Notes: generated by a model from the letters alone, not told the origin. 19,592 bases of DNA from an uncultured Sulfurovum sp. (GCA_902727905.1 CACVAR010000277.1:1-19592); one strand, 5' to 3'; shown: positions 5,913-13,110, counted from the first letter of the stretch. Translations and numbers: made by a program.

Positions 5913-6410
5913 AAATTTTAAAAACCTCTTTTTTCTATGAGACTTTTCTTTATGTACAGAGTCTATCCATAATTTATTTATTAAAAAGTAAACAATACTT
6001 GAAACACCAAGAGAATAGGGTATTGTACCTATATATAATGGTGTAATAATTTTATCCCAGTTACTTGAGAACCAATCTAAGCTTAATTCAATATTTTCCA
6101 AACTAGCATTTCCTAATAAAAAATTACCAGTTTGATACTCTATATAATACATAAATGGCATGGTAATAGGGTTAGAAAGCCAAACCATGGTAATGGCAAT
6201 AGGTACATTAAATTTTAAAAATGGTGTAATTGCGAGTACAGCTAGCATTTGCATTGGCATTGGTACAAAAGCCCAGAATAAACCAATAAAAACACCTCTT
6301 GAGATAGATTTTCTATTAATAGAGAGATATTCACGTGGTATTTTATATTTTTTGATAAATTCTTGTATTTTACCGTTACTTTGTTTTTTTTTAAATATTT
6401 TCCGAATCAT
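5904..6410 (-). CDS. DUF2062 membrane protein (168 aa)
   Basis: A basic N-terminus (MIRKIFKKKQ) is followed by SRGVFIGLFWAFVPMPMQM (38-56) and a second hydrophobic span with WLSNPITMPFMYYIEY (77-92), the signature of DUF2062, and by a last membrane segment at 128-148. The C-terminus is highly basic. Its function is unknown; homologues are inner-membrane proteins often near cell-envelope genes. I chose the ATG at 6410 over the one at 6434 because a TATAAT on the minus strand (6438-6433) overlaps the earlier ATG, so a transcript from it would begin after that codon, and because GAGAG lies ahead of 6410. The gene is divergent from the NifU-like gene and convergent with the 30-codon gene. Confidence 0.8.
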   Translation of the reverse strand: MIRKIFKKKQSNGKIQEFIKKYKIPREYLSINRKSISRGVFIGLFWAFVPMPMQMLAVLAITPFLKFNVPIAITMVWLSNPITMPFMYYIEYQTGNFLLGNASLENIELSLDWFSSNWDKIITPLYIGTIPYSLGVSSIVYFLINKLWIDSVHKEKSHRKKRFLKFKK

Positions 6411-6483
6411 GATGTATTTTAATCTCTCTAGCATTATATTTTAATGAAAGCTGGGTTAATTTAGTAAGTTCAGAATACTTAGA

Positions 6484-6500
6484 GTGCTAAAAGTTAGCAC
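6484..6500. promoter_or_regulatory. Inverted-repeat operator candidate
   Basis: GTGCTAAaagTTAGCAC, a perfect 7-bp inverted repeat with a 3-nt spacer, sits six nt before the -35 box of the NifU-like gene. Its half-sites equal those of the CIRCE element but in inside-out order, so HrcA is possible but not expected. Confidence 0.45.
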
Positions 6501-6506
6501 AATCGC

Positions 6507-6535
6507 TTGACAAAGTTTTAAATATAATGTATAAC
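6507..6535 (+). promoter_or_regulatory. Sigma-70 type promoter of the nifU-like/TPR/murE operon
   Basis: TTGACA (6507-6512), a 17-nt spacer and TATAAC (6530-6535) form a near-consensus promoter about 30 nt before the GTG at 6566. Confidence 0.75.
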
Positions 6536-6565
6536 TAGGCTAATAACATAATTAAGGAGAAGCAA

Positions 6566-6847
6566 GTGCTTCCATTTACTGATGATGAATTAAACCCAAT
6601 TGTCTCTGATATGATTGAAAAAGCAAGAGTATGGATACAAAAAGATGGTGGAGATATAAAGTTAATTGACATAAAAAACGGTAAAGTTTTTGTACAATTA
6701 CAAGGAGCTTGTGTTGGATGTGGCTCATCAGGGTCAACCATTAAGTTTGGAATAGAAAAAGAGATGAAAACCATGATTCATCCAGAGATTACTGTGACCA
6801 ATGTACCTCATGGTATGGAAGATAAGTTAGAAGAACTAGGTCAATAG
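6566..6847 (+). CDS. NifU-like C-terminal domain Fe-S scaffold/carrier protein
   Basis: Ninety-three residues that consist almost wholly of one NifU C-terminal domain: IQKDGGDIKLIDIKNGKVFV (24-43) and GACVGCGSSGSTI (47-59) with the CxxC pair Cys49 and Cys52, which holds a labile 4Fe-4S cluster in a homodimer. The protein likely carries Fe-S clusters to apo-enzymes. It starts at GTG; AAGGAGA lies six nt upstream and no in-frame ATG fits the family start better. The TAG stop abuts the ATG of the next gene, indicating coupling. Promoter and a possible operator are at 6484-6535. Confidence 0.92.
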   Translation: MLPFTDDELNPIVSDMIEKARVWIQKDGGDIKLIDIKNGKVFVQLQGACVGCGSSGSTIKFGIEKEMKTMIHPEITVTNVPHGMEDKLEELGQ

Positions 6848-7438
6848 ATGGCAAAGGTAAGTCTTAATACATTATTAACAAGAGCTGAAGAACAATTTAC
6901 TTCAGGGAAGTATGAAAATGCATTAAGAACCTATGGTTTACTTTTGAAGGAATATCCTACGGATTCTGATGCTCAGATTGGTGTATATTTATGTGATATT
7001 GGTTTAGAAAGTGCTGATGAAGCACAAGCTTTATTTGATTATTACCAAATTATTAAAAACGAACAAGATGATGCCCGTGAAGTAATGGTTAATTTATTAG
7101 CAACTTTAGATGTAAGTCAAGGACAAGTTGCTGAAATATTAAATACCAATGAAGATAAAGCAGAATATAAAGATGGTATCGGTTACGAAGACTTTTTAAA
7201 GTTTATAGATGAGCGTGGAGATTTTAAAAGAGCTTTTGAAGACATAATGTTTTCGACACGTGTTATTTTAAAAAGTAAAGAAGAGTATATTCTTTTTGTT
7301 ACAGTACTTATAGAAAAAGGTCAAATAGAACTAGCAACACAGTTTTTAGATTCTTTAACCAATAGTTTTGCGAATGACCAAGAAATTTATGCTTTATATA
7401 CTAAATTAGAAGCATATCAAAAACGAAATATTAAATAA
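6848..7438 (+). CDS. TPR-like protein of unknown function (196 aa)
   Basis: Begins directly at the base after the NifU-like stop codon. Residues 5-38 (LLTRAEEQFTSGKYENALRTYGLLLKEYP has the A-G-Y-A-L-P spacing) form a tetratricopeptide-type helical pair, and the C-terminal part (about 145-190) resembles another helical repeat pair. There is no signal peptide or membrane segment, so it should be cytosolic. Such repeats act as protein-protein scaffolds. It is acidic overall. Its position between an Fe-S carrier and murE is the only clue to its role, and I cannot name a specific function. Confidence 0.8.
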   Translation: MAKVSLNTLLTRAEEQFTSGKYENALRTYGLLLKEYPTDSDAQIGVYLCDIGLESADEAQALFDYYQIIKNEQDDAREVMVNLLATLDVSQGQVAEILNTNEDKAEYKDGIGYEDFLKFIDERGDFKRAFEDIMFSTRVILKSKEEYILFVTVLIEKGQIELATQFLDSLTNSFANDQEIYALYTKLEAYQKRNIK

Positions 7439-7473
7439 GTACCTAAGAAAAATAATTTTAAAAAGAACACTTT

Positions 7474-8772
7474 ATGATAATAGACTACATGATAGGTACT
7501 TATAAGTATCTAACAGATGATACTACAGCAATTAATGGGGAAACAAAGTTTCTACTAACAGCTCAAAATAAAAAATACTTTGATAATTTAAAAGAACAAC
7601 CCAAATATATTACACCTGTTGAACTCATTGAGTTTTGGGATTTAAAAAATTTAAAAGTTGTTGGAGTGACTGGAACCAATGGTAAAACCACAGTGACGGC
7701 TGCTATTTATTCATTTCTTTTAGATTTAGGAGAAAAGCCAGCCTTACTTGGAACAAGAGGTTTCTTTGTTAATGAAGAACGCATAGAAGAAAAATCTATG
7801 ACGACACCTTCTATTTTACATATTTTAGCTGCGATGAAAATAGCTAAAGAGAAAGGTGGAAACTACTTCATAATGGAAGTAAGTTCTCATGCTATTGATC
7901 AAAAACGTATTGAGGGACTAGAATTTGCTCTCAAGGTACACACAAATGTTACTTCTGACCATCTTGATTATCATGGGACAGTTGAAGAGTATCGACGTGT
8001 TAAGAGTTTATTTTTTGCTGATGAGTCTCCAAAGTTATTGAATAAAGATGATATTAAAAACATTACTTATAATCCTATTGCTGCACAAAGTTATGGTGTG
8101 GATGAGCCAGCTACTTTCAAAGTACAGGCATTTTCACTGCAACATGGAATTACGGCTGGGATTAAACATTTAAGTACAGAAGCTACGTTCCATTCACCTA
8201 TGGTTGGTTTGTTTAATCTATTTAATCTTATGGCTGCTATTGGGGCATGTACAATGTTAACGGGTAGAAATGTTATGGAGATTTGTGAAGTAGTTGATAA
8301 TTTTGCAGGTGTGGCAGGTCGGATGGAAGTAATTTCAAGAGATCCGTTGGTTATTGTTGATTTTGCACATACAGATGATGGTATGATTCAAGTACTTGAT
8401 AGTATGAAAGACAGAGAAATATCAGTTGTTTTTGGTGCAGGTGGAGATAGGGACAGAACGAAAAGACCTCGTATGGGAGCTGTTGCTTCTAAATTTGCTA
8501 AAAAAGTTTATGTTACGTCAGATAATCCAAGGTCTGAAGCTCCAGAAGAGATATTAAAAGATATTTTATCTGGTATTAAAGATCAAACACACACTCGAGC
8601 TATGGTAGATAGAGCTTTTGCTATTCAAGAAGCATTAAAAGAGTTGGAACAAGACGAAGTATTAATGATTCTTGGTAAGGGCGATGAAGATACAATGGAG
8701 ATTAATGGAGAAAAGTTCTATTTTGATGATAGAGAAATTGTAAGAGCTTTATTAGAAGCAATAGACAATTAA
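7474..8772 (+). CDS. murE: UDP-MurNAc-L-Ala-D-Glu:meso-diaminopimelate ligase
   Basis: A 432-residue Mur ligase that adds meso-diaminopimelate to the peptidoglycan precursor in the cytosol using ATP. Visible are the P-loop GVTGTNGKTT (64-73), the SSHAIDQKRIEG block (137-148) with nearby conserved residues, NVTSDHLDYHGT (158-169), GRME (282-285), the GAGGDRDRTKRP region (321-332) and DNPRSEAPEEI (350-360); the DNPR motif is diagnostic for diaminopimelate rather than lysine as substrate. It is shorter than the E. coli enzyme (495 aa), mainly in the N-terminal UMP-binding domain, as in other members of this phylum. The ATG lies 35 nt after the TPR gene with only a weak A-rich ribosome binding site. 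Its stop codon overlaps the stop of yaaA on the other strand. Confidence 0.95.
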   Translation: MIIDYMIGTYKYLTDDTTAINGETKFLLTAQNKKYFDNLKEQPKYITPVELIEFWDLKNLKVVGVTGTNGKTTVTAAIYSFLLDLGEKPALLGTRGFFVNEERIEEKSMTTPSILHILAAMKIAKEKGGNYFIMEVSSHAIDQKRIEGLEFALKVHTNVTSDHLDYHGTVEEYRRVKSLFFADESPKLLNKDDIKNITYNPIAAQSYGVDEPATFKVQAFSLQHGITAGIKHLSTEATFHSPMVGLFNLFNLMAAIGACTMLTGRNVMEICEVVDNFAGVAGRMEVISRDPLVIVDFAHTDDGMIQVLDSMKDREISVVFGAGGDRDRTKRPRMGAVASKFAKKVYVTSDNPRSEAPEEILKDILSGIKDQTHTRAMVDRAFAIQEALKELEQDEVLMILGKGDEDTMEINGEKFYFDDREIVRALLEAIDN

Positions 8773-8782
8773 TTGTCTATTG
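8759..8782. repeat. Perfect 24-bp palindrome holding both convergent stop codons
   Basis: A 24-bp perfect inverted repeat centred on AATTAATT at 8770/8771 contains the end of murE and the end of yaaA. As a result both proteins end in Ile-Asp-Asn. It may act as a shared terminator stem: a T-rich stretch follows on the plus side but not on the minus side. Confidence 0.7.
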
Positions 8783-9503
8783 TATAAATTATTTCTGTTT
8801 TATTTTTTTTCGTTTGTATTTCATCTATAATAAGACTTTCTATGGAAAGTTTCATAAATTCCTCTAAGTTATTAATGTTGTTTTTGGCAATTTCATGTAA
8901 AACAATCCCACGATAAGCTTTTGCCCAATGACTTACTACTTTTCCATCTTTTATAAACTTTAATGTGGTGTAGGACCTAGTAGGTTTATAAAACTTATCA
9001 TAGAAACTAGCACGTAAATCTAAAATATCTTCATTGCTTAAGTATTCCTCCATTAAGTAACTTTGTTCTTTATAGAATTTCTCAGGCTTTAAGTCTCCTA
9101 TGGCTGCACCTTGTTTAAGTCGATACTCTGGAATCATATCATCGGCACGTAAGAAACCAAAAAGATTAGAACATAATATGACATTATTGTCTATGTAATC
9201 TTTTTCATTCTTAGTTAATGAACTATAATTTAAATAGTCAAAAGCAACACCAGTATAACGCTCTATGGCTTTCATTGTAAGTTCATGAATAATATCTTTA
9301 TTATGGTAAATAATATCAGCTTCTTTTTTAAGACCAAACATTTTTGAGAGTTCATCAAAATTATTTTTTTGTAAAATATTAGTATATTTATGCAAAAGTA
9401 TTTTTCTTGTAGGTGTAAGTTCTGAAAAAAGTAGATTTTCTAAAGAAAAATTTTCACAGCCTCCATGAGTTTTTGTTTCACTGGGTGCAAGAAGAATTTT
9501 CAT
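8769..9503 (-). CDS. yaaA: YaaA/DUF328-family peroxide stress protein
   Basis: A 244-residue protein with the family blocks APSETK (6-11), RYTGVAFDY (82-90), SNLFGFLRADDMIPEYRLK (112-130), LRASFY (163-168) and KAYRG (195-199). E. coli YaaA limits free iron during hydrogen peroxide stress and binds DNA through a helix-hairpin-helix-like fold. The annotated start is the ATG at 9503, which gives the family N-terminus MKILLAPSE and has AAGG seven nt before it. An earlier ATG at 9527 is overlapped by a TATAAT (9531-9526) and so would precede the transcript. It is convergent with murE, sharing a four-nt overlap within a palindrome, and divergent from the tRNA operon. Confidence 0.88.
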   Translation of the reverse strand: MKILLAPSETKTHGGCENFSLENLLFSELTPTRKILLHKYTNILQKNNFDELSKMFGLKKEADIIYHNKDIIHELTMKAIERYTGVAFDYLNYSSLTKNEKDYIDNNVILCSNLFGFLRADDMIPEYRLKQGAAIGDLKPEKFYKEQSYLMEEYLSNEDILDLRASFYDKFYKPTRSYTTLKFIKDGKVVSHWAKAYRGIVLHEIAKNNINNLEEFMKLSIESLIIDEIQTKKNKTEIIYTIDN

Positions 9504-9570
9504 GTTAAGACCTTGTTTTTTAGTCATTATATCAAATTTAAAAAAAATAACATTAAATTGTAATAAACTC

Positions 9571-9599
9571 TTGACATAGAAAAAAATTTTGTCTATAAT
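9571..9599 (+). promoter_or_regulatory. Perfect-consensus sigma-70 promoter of the tRNA-tuf operon
   Basis: TTGACA (9571-9576), a 17-nt spacer and TATAAT (9594-9599), the only full-consensus promoter in the window, as expected for a stable-RNA operon. An 8-bp leader hairpin CATTTGAA (9607-9614) with TTCAAATG (9623-9630) lies between it and the first tRNA. Confidence 0.9.
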
Positions 9600-9636
9600 T
9601 CTGCTCCATTTGAAGATTTACTTTCAAATGAATGGT

Positions 9637-9713
9637 GCTGATGTAGCTCAGTTGGCTAGAGCAGCTGATTTGTAATCAGCAGGTCGGGGGTTCGAGTCCC
9701 TTCATCAGCTCCA
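9637..9713 (+). tRNA. tRNA-Thr (anticodon TGT)
   Basis: Acceptor GCTGATG/CATCAGC, D arm GCTC/GAGC, anticodon stem GCTGA/TCAGC with loop TTTGTAA, T loop TTCGAGT, and an encoded CCA end at 9711-9713. The T stem has two G-T pairs. Confidence 0.97.
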
Positions 9714-9753
9714 TTAAAATTTTATCAGTGTTTGACCAGAAATATAAAAATAT

Positions 9754-9838
9754 GGTGAGTTACTCAAGTGGCCAACGAGGGCGGATTGTAAATCCGCTGA
9801 CTACGTCTTCGAAGGTTCGAATCCTTCACTCACCACCA
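9754..9838 (+). tRNA. tRNA-Tyr (anticodon GTA)
   Basis: A class II tRNA of 85 nt with acceptor GGTGAGT/ACTCACC, anticodon stem GCGGA/TCCGC with loop TTGTAAA, a long variable arm (TGACTACGTCTTC), T arm GAAGG/CCTTC and encoded CCA. It is 40 nt after tRNA-Thr. Confidence 0.97.
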
Positions 9839-9858
9839 TTTATATATTTGATATAGAT

Positions 9859-9934
9859 GCGGGAATAGCTCAGTGGCTAGAGCCCCTGCCTTCCAAGCAG
9901 GATGTCGCGAGTTCGAATCTCGTTTCCCGCTCCA
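9859..9934 (+). tRNA. tRNA-Gly (anticodon TCC)
   Basis: Acceptor GCGGGAA/TTCCCGC, anticodon stem CCTGC/GCAGG with loop CTTCCAA, T arm GCGAG/CTCGT and encoded CCA. The 113-nt spacer to the next tRNA contains a hairpin (9957-9966 with 9980-9989), a possible processing signal. Confidence 0.97.
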
Positions 9935-10047
9935 ATTATCAAAGCAATCTGGGAGCTGATGTGAAATTTTTATTACTACTTTCACATTATCAATCAAAAA
10001 GCAAACACTTATAGTATTTATAGACAAAAATAATGTCAATTAATTAC

Positions 10048-10122
<75 letters not shown>

Positions 10123-10127
10123 GAAGA

Positions 10128-10184
10128 AATATGGACAAAAGTGTTGTAAAATATAACTATTTTTACGATAGTTCTGTCCATATT
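10128..10184 (+). promoter_or_regulatory. Stem-loop between tRNA-Thr and tuf
   Basis: Ten-nt perfect arms AATATGGACA (10128-10137) and TGTCCATATT (10175-10184) enclose an inner stem GTAAAA (10146-10151) with TTTTAC (10161-10166). It could be an RNase site that frees the tRNA from the tuf mRNA, or an attenuator. A separate TATAAT at 10218-10223 may add a tuf-proximal promoter. Confidence 0.5.
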
Positions 10185-10217
10185 GTGCTATTTAAAGCAA
10201 TATAAAAAACTTTTTGA

Positions 10218-10223
10218 TATAAT
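10218..10223 (+). promoter_or_regulatory. Candidate internal -10 box before tuf
   Basis: A TATAAT 37 nt before the tuf start, without a good -35 hexamer. It could let tuf be transcribed apart from the tRNAs. Confidence 0.35.
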
Positions 10224-10260
10224 GTCGAAAATTTTAAAAACTAAACTTAGGAGACCTCAG

Positions 10261-11469
10261 ATGGCTAAAGAAAAATTTGAACGAACCAAACCCCATGTTA
10301 ACATTGGAACAATTGGTCACGTTGATCACGGTAAAACTACATTAACAGCTGCAATTACAGCTGTATTAGCATTAAAGAATGATTCAGAATTAATGGATTA
10401 TGATGCAATTGATAATGCTCCAGAAGAGAGAGAAAGAGGAATTACAATTGCTACTTCTCACGTTGAGTATGAAACTGAAACTAGACACTATGCTCACGTA
10501 GATTGTCCAGGTCACGCCGATTACGTTAAAAACATGATTACCGGTGCTGCTCAAATGGATGGTGCTATTCTTGTTATTGCTTCAACTGATGGACCAATGG
10601 CTCAAACTAGAGAGCATATCCTTCTTTCTAAGCAAGTTGGTGTACCTTACATCGTAATTTTCTTAAATAAAGAAGATCAACTTGATGATGAAGATAAAGA
10701 AGAAATGTTAGAGCTTGTAGAAATGGAAGTGAGAGAACTTCTTTCTGAGTACGATTTCCCAGGTGATGATACACCAATCGTTGCAGGTTCTGCATACCAA
10801 GCACTTGAAGAAGCTAAAGCTGGAACAGCTGCTGAATGGTCAGAAAAAATTTATGAGCTTATGGATGCTGTAGATGCATATATTCCTGAGCCAGTAAGAG
10901 AAACTGATAAAGATTTCTTAATGCCTATCGAAGATATTTTTACTATTCAAGGTCGTGGTACTGTTGTAACTGGTAAAATTGACAGAGGTACTGTATGTGT
11001 TGGTAATGAAGTTGAAATTGTTGGTATTAAAGATAACCAATCTACAACTGTTACTGGTGTTGAAATGTTCCGTAAAGAAATGGATTGTGGTCAAGCTGGA
11101 GACAACTGTGGTGTTCTTATCAGAGGTATTGATAAAGATGCAGTTGAAAGAGGTATGGTTCTTTGTAAGCCAGGTTCAATTACTCCTCACTCTAAGTTTA
11201 CAGCTGAAGTATATATTCTTAAAAAAGAAGAGGGTGGTAGACACACTCCATTCTTTAACAACTATAGACCACAGTTCTACGTAAGAACAACAGATGTTAC
11301 TGGTTCAATCTCTCTTGCAGAAGGTGTAGAGATGGTTATGCCTGGTGATAATGTTACTATTACTGTTGAATTAATTGCACCGGTTGCTCTTGAGCAAGGT
11401 ACTAAGTTTGCTATCCGTGAAGGTGGTAGAACTGTTGGTGCTGGTGTTGTTGCTGAAATTATTGTATAA
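10261..11469 (+). CDS. tuf: Elongation factor Tu
   Basis: A 402-residue GTPase that delivers aminoacyl-tRNA to the ribosome. It has GHVDHGKT (19-26), RGITIAT (switch I), DCPGH (81-85, with the catalytic His85), NKED (136-139) and GSAYQAL in place of the usual GSALKAL, then domains II and III with GGRHTPFF (near 326) and a C-terminal GAGVVAEIIV. The start at 10261 gives the family N-terminus MAKEKFERTKPHVNIGTIGH and has GGAGA about eight nt before it; an in-frame upstream ATG at 10183 is not supported. Besides Cys82 there are four Cys in domain II and near it (246, 276, 283, 302), more than in E. coli EF-Tu. It follows the tRNAs in the same order as in E. coli thrU-tyrU-glyT-thrT-tufB. Confidence 0.98.
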   Translation: MAKEKFERTKPHVNIGTIGHVDHGKTTLTAAITAVLALKNDSELMDYDAIDNAPEERERGITIATSHVEYETETRHYAHVDCPGHADYVKNMITGAAQMDGAILVIASTDGPMAQTREHILLSKQVGVPYIVIFLNKEDQLDDEDKEEMLELVEMEVRELLSEYDFPGDDTPIVAGSAYQALEEAKAGTAAEWSEKIYELMDAVDAYIPEPVRETDKDFLMPIEDIFTIQGRGTVVTGKIDRGTVCVGNEVEIVGIKDNQSTTVTGVEMFRKEMDCGQAGDNCGVLIRGIDKDAVERGMVLCKPGSITPHSKFTAEVYILKKEEGGRHTPFFNNYRPQFYVRTTDVTGSISLAEGVEMVMPGDNVTITVELIAPVALEQGTKFAIREGGRTVGAGVVAEIIV

Positions 11470-11475
11470 GCACCA

Positions 11476-11502
11476 TTATAGGAGAGTTTAACTCTCTTAT
11501 AA
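11476..11502 (+). promoter_or_regulatory. Hairpin between tuf and rpmG
   Basis: A near-perfect inverted repeat centred on T11489 (GAGAGTT 11482-11488 with AACTCTC 11490-11496, extended to 11476 and 11502 with one G-T pair). There is no long T tract after it, so it is more likely an mRNA stability or processing element than a full terminator. Confidence 0.5.
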
Positions 11503-11521
11503 TATTCTTTAGGAGAAACTA

Positions 11522-11674
11522 ATGAGAGAAACAATTCACTTAGGTTGTGAAAAGTGTACAAGACGTAACTATCACACTACTAAGAATAAAAGAAACACTG
11601 CTGAAAAACTTGCTATTAAAAAGTATTGTAAATGGTGTAAATGTCATACGACACATAAAGAAATGAAACTATAA
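11522..11674 (+). CDS. rpmG: 50S ribosomal protein L33
   Basis: Fifty codons that encode MRETIHLGCEKCTRRNYHTT and a zinc-type ribbon: Cys9, Cys12, Cys36 and Cys39, with an extra Cys41. This is the zinc-binding form of L33, a small E-site region protein of the 50S subunit. TTAGGAGAAA is a good ribosome binding site. It lies between tuf and the Trp tRNA, the common order in this phylum and in many other bacteria. Confidence 0.95.
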   Translation: MRETIHLGCEKCTRRNYHTTKNKRNTAEKLAIKKYCKWCKCHTTHKEMKL

Positions 11675-11698
11675 TAAGTTTTTTCTTTTACTTTTTTT

Positions 11699-11720
11699 AG
11701 AAAGATATTTATATCTTTCT
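11699..11720 (+). promoter_or_regulatory. Perfect hairpin before tRNA-Trp
   Basis: Ten-bp arms AGAAAGATAT (11699-11708) and ATATCTTTCT (11711-11720) with a 2-nt centre, flanked by T-rich DNA and ending eight nt before the tRNA. It is probably a processing or attenuation structure. Confidence 0.5.
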
Positions 11721-11728
11721 TCATTCTT

Positions 11729-11804
11729 AGGCCAATAGCTCAGTTGGTAGAGCACTGGTCTCCAAAACCAGGTGCCGGGGGTTCGAGTCCCTCTTGGCCT
11801 GCCA
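11729..11804 (+). tRNA. tRNA-Trp (anticodon CCA)
   Basis: Acceptor AGGCCAA/TTGGCCT, D arm GCTC/GAGC, anticodon stem CTGGT/ACCAG with loop CTCCAAA, T arm GGGGG/CCCTC, discriminator G and encoded CCA end. Confidence 0.97.
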
Positions 11805-11835
11805 CAAATAATGGTAAATACAAAAGGTAAATATA

Positions 11836-12018
11836 ATGGGAAAATTAACAACATATTTTGCACACGTCAAAGAAGAGATTCAAAAAGTTATCTTTCCAAC
11901 AAAAACACAAATAAGACAAGCATTTTTTGCAGTTTTTATCGTGGTAACAGTAATATCAATTTTTTTAGCACTTGTTGATTGGTTAATGTCATCAATAGTA
12001 ACTTCAGTAGTAGGTTAA
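11836..12018 (+). CDS. secE: Preprotein translocase subunit SecE
   Basis: A 60-residue single-span SecE: an amphipathic N-terminal helix (YFAHVKEEIQKVIFPTKTQI, about 7-26) with the conserved KVIFP region, then one transmembrane helix (about 28-50). SecE clamps the SecY channel and is essential for export. Its length is typical of the short one-helix form outside enteric bacteria. AAAGG lies upstream. The stop is one nt before the nusG start, so the pair are coupled. Confidence 0.95.
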   Translation: MGKLTTYFAHVKEEIQKVIFPTKTQIRQAFFAVFIVVTVISIFLALVDWLMSSIVTSVVG

Positions 12019-12019
12019 G

Positions 12020-12550
12020 ATGTCATTTCAATGGTATGCAATACAAGTTTATTCAGGATCTGAACAAGCTGTTAAAAAAGGGATTGAACTTCTAGCTGTT
12101 GAAAACGGTATTGAAGATCAAGTTGAAAAAATTATTGTTCCTACAGAAGAAGTTATTGAAGTTAAAAATGGAGAGAAAAAAATTACAGAACGTGTACTTT
12201 ATTCTGGATATGTTTTCGCTCAAGTTAACCTCGATACAGCACTATGGCACAAAGTTCAATCTTTACCACGTGTTTCTCGTTTTATTGGAGAAGGTAAAAC
12301 AGCTACACCACTTTCAAGTGCTGATATTAAAGTAATTTTGGACAAAATGGAGAAAAAAGAAGCTCCTCGACCTAAAGTAGACTTTGAGAATGGTGAGATG
12401 GTTCGTATTGTAGATGGTCCATTCTCAAACTTTACAGGTATGGTTGAAGAGTATGATCTTGACCATGGAAAATTAAAATTAAATGTTTCAATTTTTGGTA
12501 GAAATACTCCAGTAGAAATTCTTTATACACAAGTAGAAAAAATAATATAA
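12020..12550 (+). CDS. nusG: Transcription termination/antitermination factor NusG
   Basis: A 176-residue factor with an NGN domain (1-110, WYAIQVYSGSEQAVKKGIE at 5-23 and YSGYVFAQ at 61-68) that binds the polymerase clamp, a short linker, and a KOW domain (about 124-150, NGEMVRIVDGPFSNFTG) that contacts S10 or Rho. It increases processivity and couples transcription to translation. There is only a short AGG before the ATG, in keeping with coupling to secE. A strong terminator follows directly, so secE-nusG ends one transcript ahead of rplK. Confidence 0.97.
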   Translation: MSFQWYAIQVYSGSEQAVKKGIELLAVENGIEDQVEKIIVPTEEVIEVKNGEKKITERVLYSGYVFAQVNLDTALWHKVQSLPRVSRFIGEGKTATPLSSADIKVILDKMEKKEAPRPKVDFENGEMVRIVDGPFSNFTGMVEEYDLDHGKLKLNVSIFGRNTPVEILYTQVEKII

Positions 12551-12560
12551 ATATATACGA

Positions 12561-12593
12561 GGGAATAAGATGAAAATCTTATTCCCTTTTTTT
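12561..12593 (+). terminator. Strong intrinsic terminator after nusG
   Basis: A perfect 11-bp stem GGGAATAAGAT (12561-12571) with ATCTTATTCCC (12576-12586), loop GAAA and a T7 tract. It separates secE-nusG from rplK. Confidence 0.93.
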
Positions 12594-12684
12594 GTATAAA
12601 AGTTTAATTAATAAAAAAATGTTTTTATTAGTCAAGTTTTTATTTAATACTAAATAAACTACTATTTAATCTAAGGAGATAATG

Positions 12685-13110
12685 ATGGCAAAAAAAGTAA
12701 CTGAAAAGTTCAAAATGATGATTCCTGCTGGATCAGCTAACCCATCACCACCAGTTGGACCAGCACTTGGTCAACGTGGTGTTAACATTATGGAGTTTTG
12801 TAAAGCATTTAACGAAAGAACTAAAGATAAAATGGGGTTCAAAATTCCTGTTGAAGTAACAGTTTATGCTGATAGATCTTTCACATTTGAAACTAAGCAG
12901 CCACCTGCATCGGAGCTTATTATGAAAGCTGCAGGTATTAAAAAAGGTACAGACAACCCTATTACTAATAAAGTTGGGACACTGACAGCAGCTCAAATTG
13001 ATGAGATTGTTGAAAAGAAGATTTCTGACTTAAACACAGATGACAAAGAGATGGCAGCAAAAATTATTGCTGGTACCTGTCGTTCAATGGGTGTTGATAT
13101 CGCTGGTTAA
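12685..13110 (+). CDS. rplK: 50S ribosomal protein L11
   Basis: A 141-residue protein with the N-terminal domain block PAGSANPSPPVGPALGQRGV (14-33), which binds thiostrepton-type drugs and factors, and the C-terminal rRNA-binding domain ending AGTCRSMGVDIAG. It is the flexible part of the GTPase-associated centre. Two ATGs lie in tandem at 12682 and 12685; I chose the second because AAGGAG then has a 6-nt spacing and the product has the family start MAKKVTEKF. The upstream 88 nt after the nusG terminator contain an A/T hairpin (12609-12617 with 12622-12630) and no promoter strong enough to name. Confidence 0.97.
   Translation: MAKKVTEKFKMMIPAGSANPSPPVGPALGQRGVNIMEFCKAFNERTKDKMGFKIPVEVTVYADRSFTFETKQPPASELIMKAAGIKKGTDNPITNKVGTLTAAQIDEIVEKKISDLNTDDKEMAAKIIAGTCRSMGVDIAG

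Noticed and set aside
6481..6500. Canonical CIRCE element
   Set aside because: Half-sites are present but in inside-out order with a 3-nt spacer; no TTAGCACTC-N9-GAGTGCTAA arrangement exists.
8674..8700. MurE GKGDE in place of GKGHE as an active-site defect
   Set aside because: All other motifs are intact and variation at this site seems to occur in this phylum, so I do not call it a defect.
9830..10039. Minus-strand open frame of 69 codons over tRNA-Gly
   Set aside because: It is antisense to the tRNA; peptides of the type RDSNSRHPAWKAGALATELF are a well-known false call from tRNA genes.
10183..10260. N-terminal extension of EF-Tu from an upstream ATG
   Set aside because: The extension lies in the hairpin and candidate promoter region, and a good ribosome binding site precedes the family-typical start at 10261.
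11669..11863. Minus-strand open frame over tRNA-Trp
   Set aside because: Also antisense to a tRNA (RGTRTPGTWFWRPVLYQLSY type) and overlapping secE and rpmG ends; no ribosome binding site of note.
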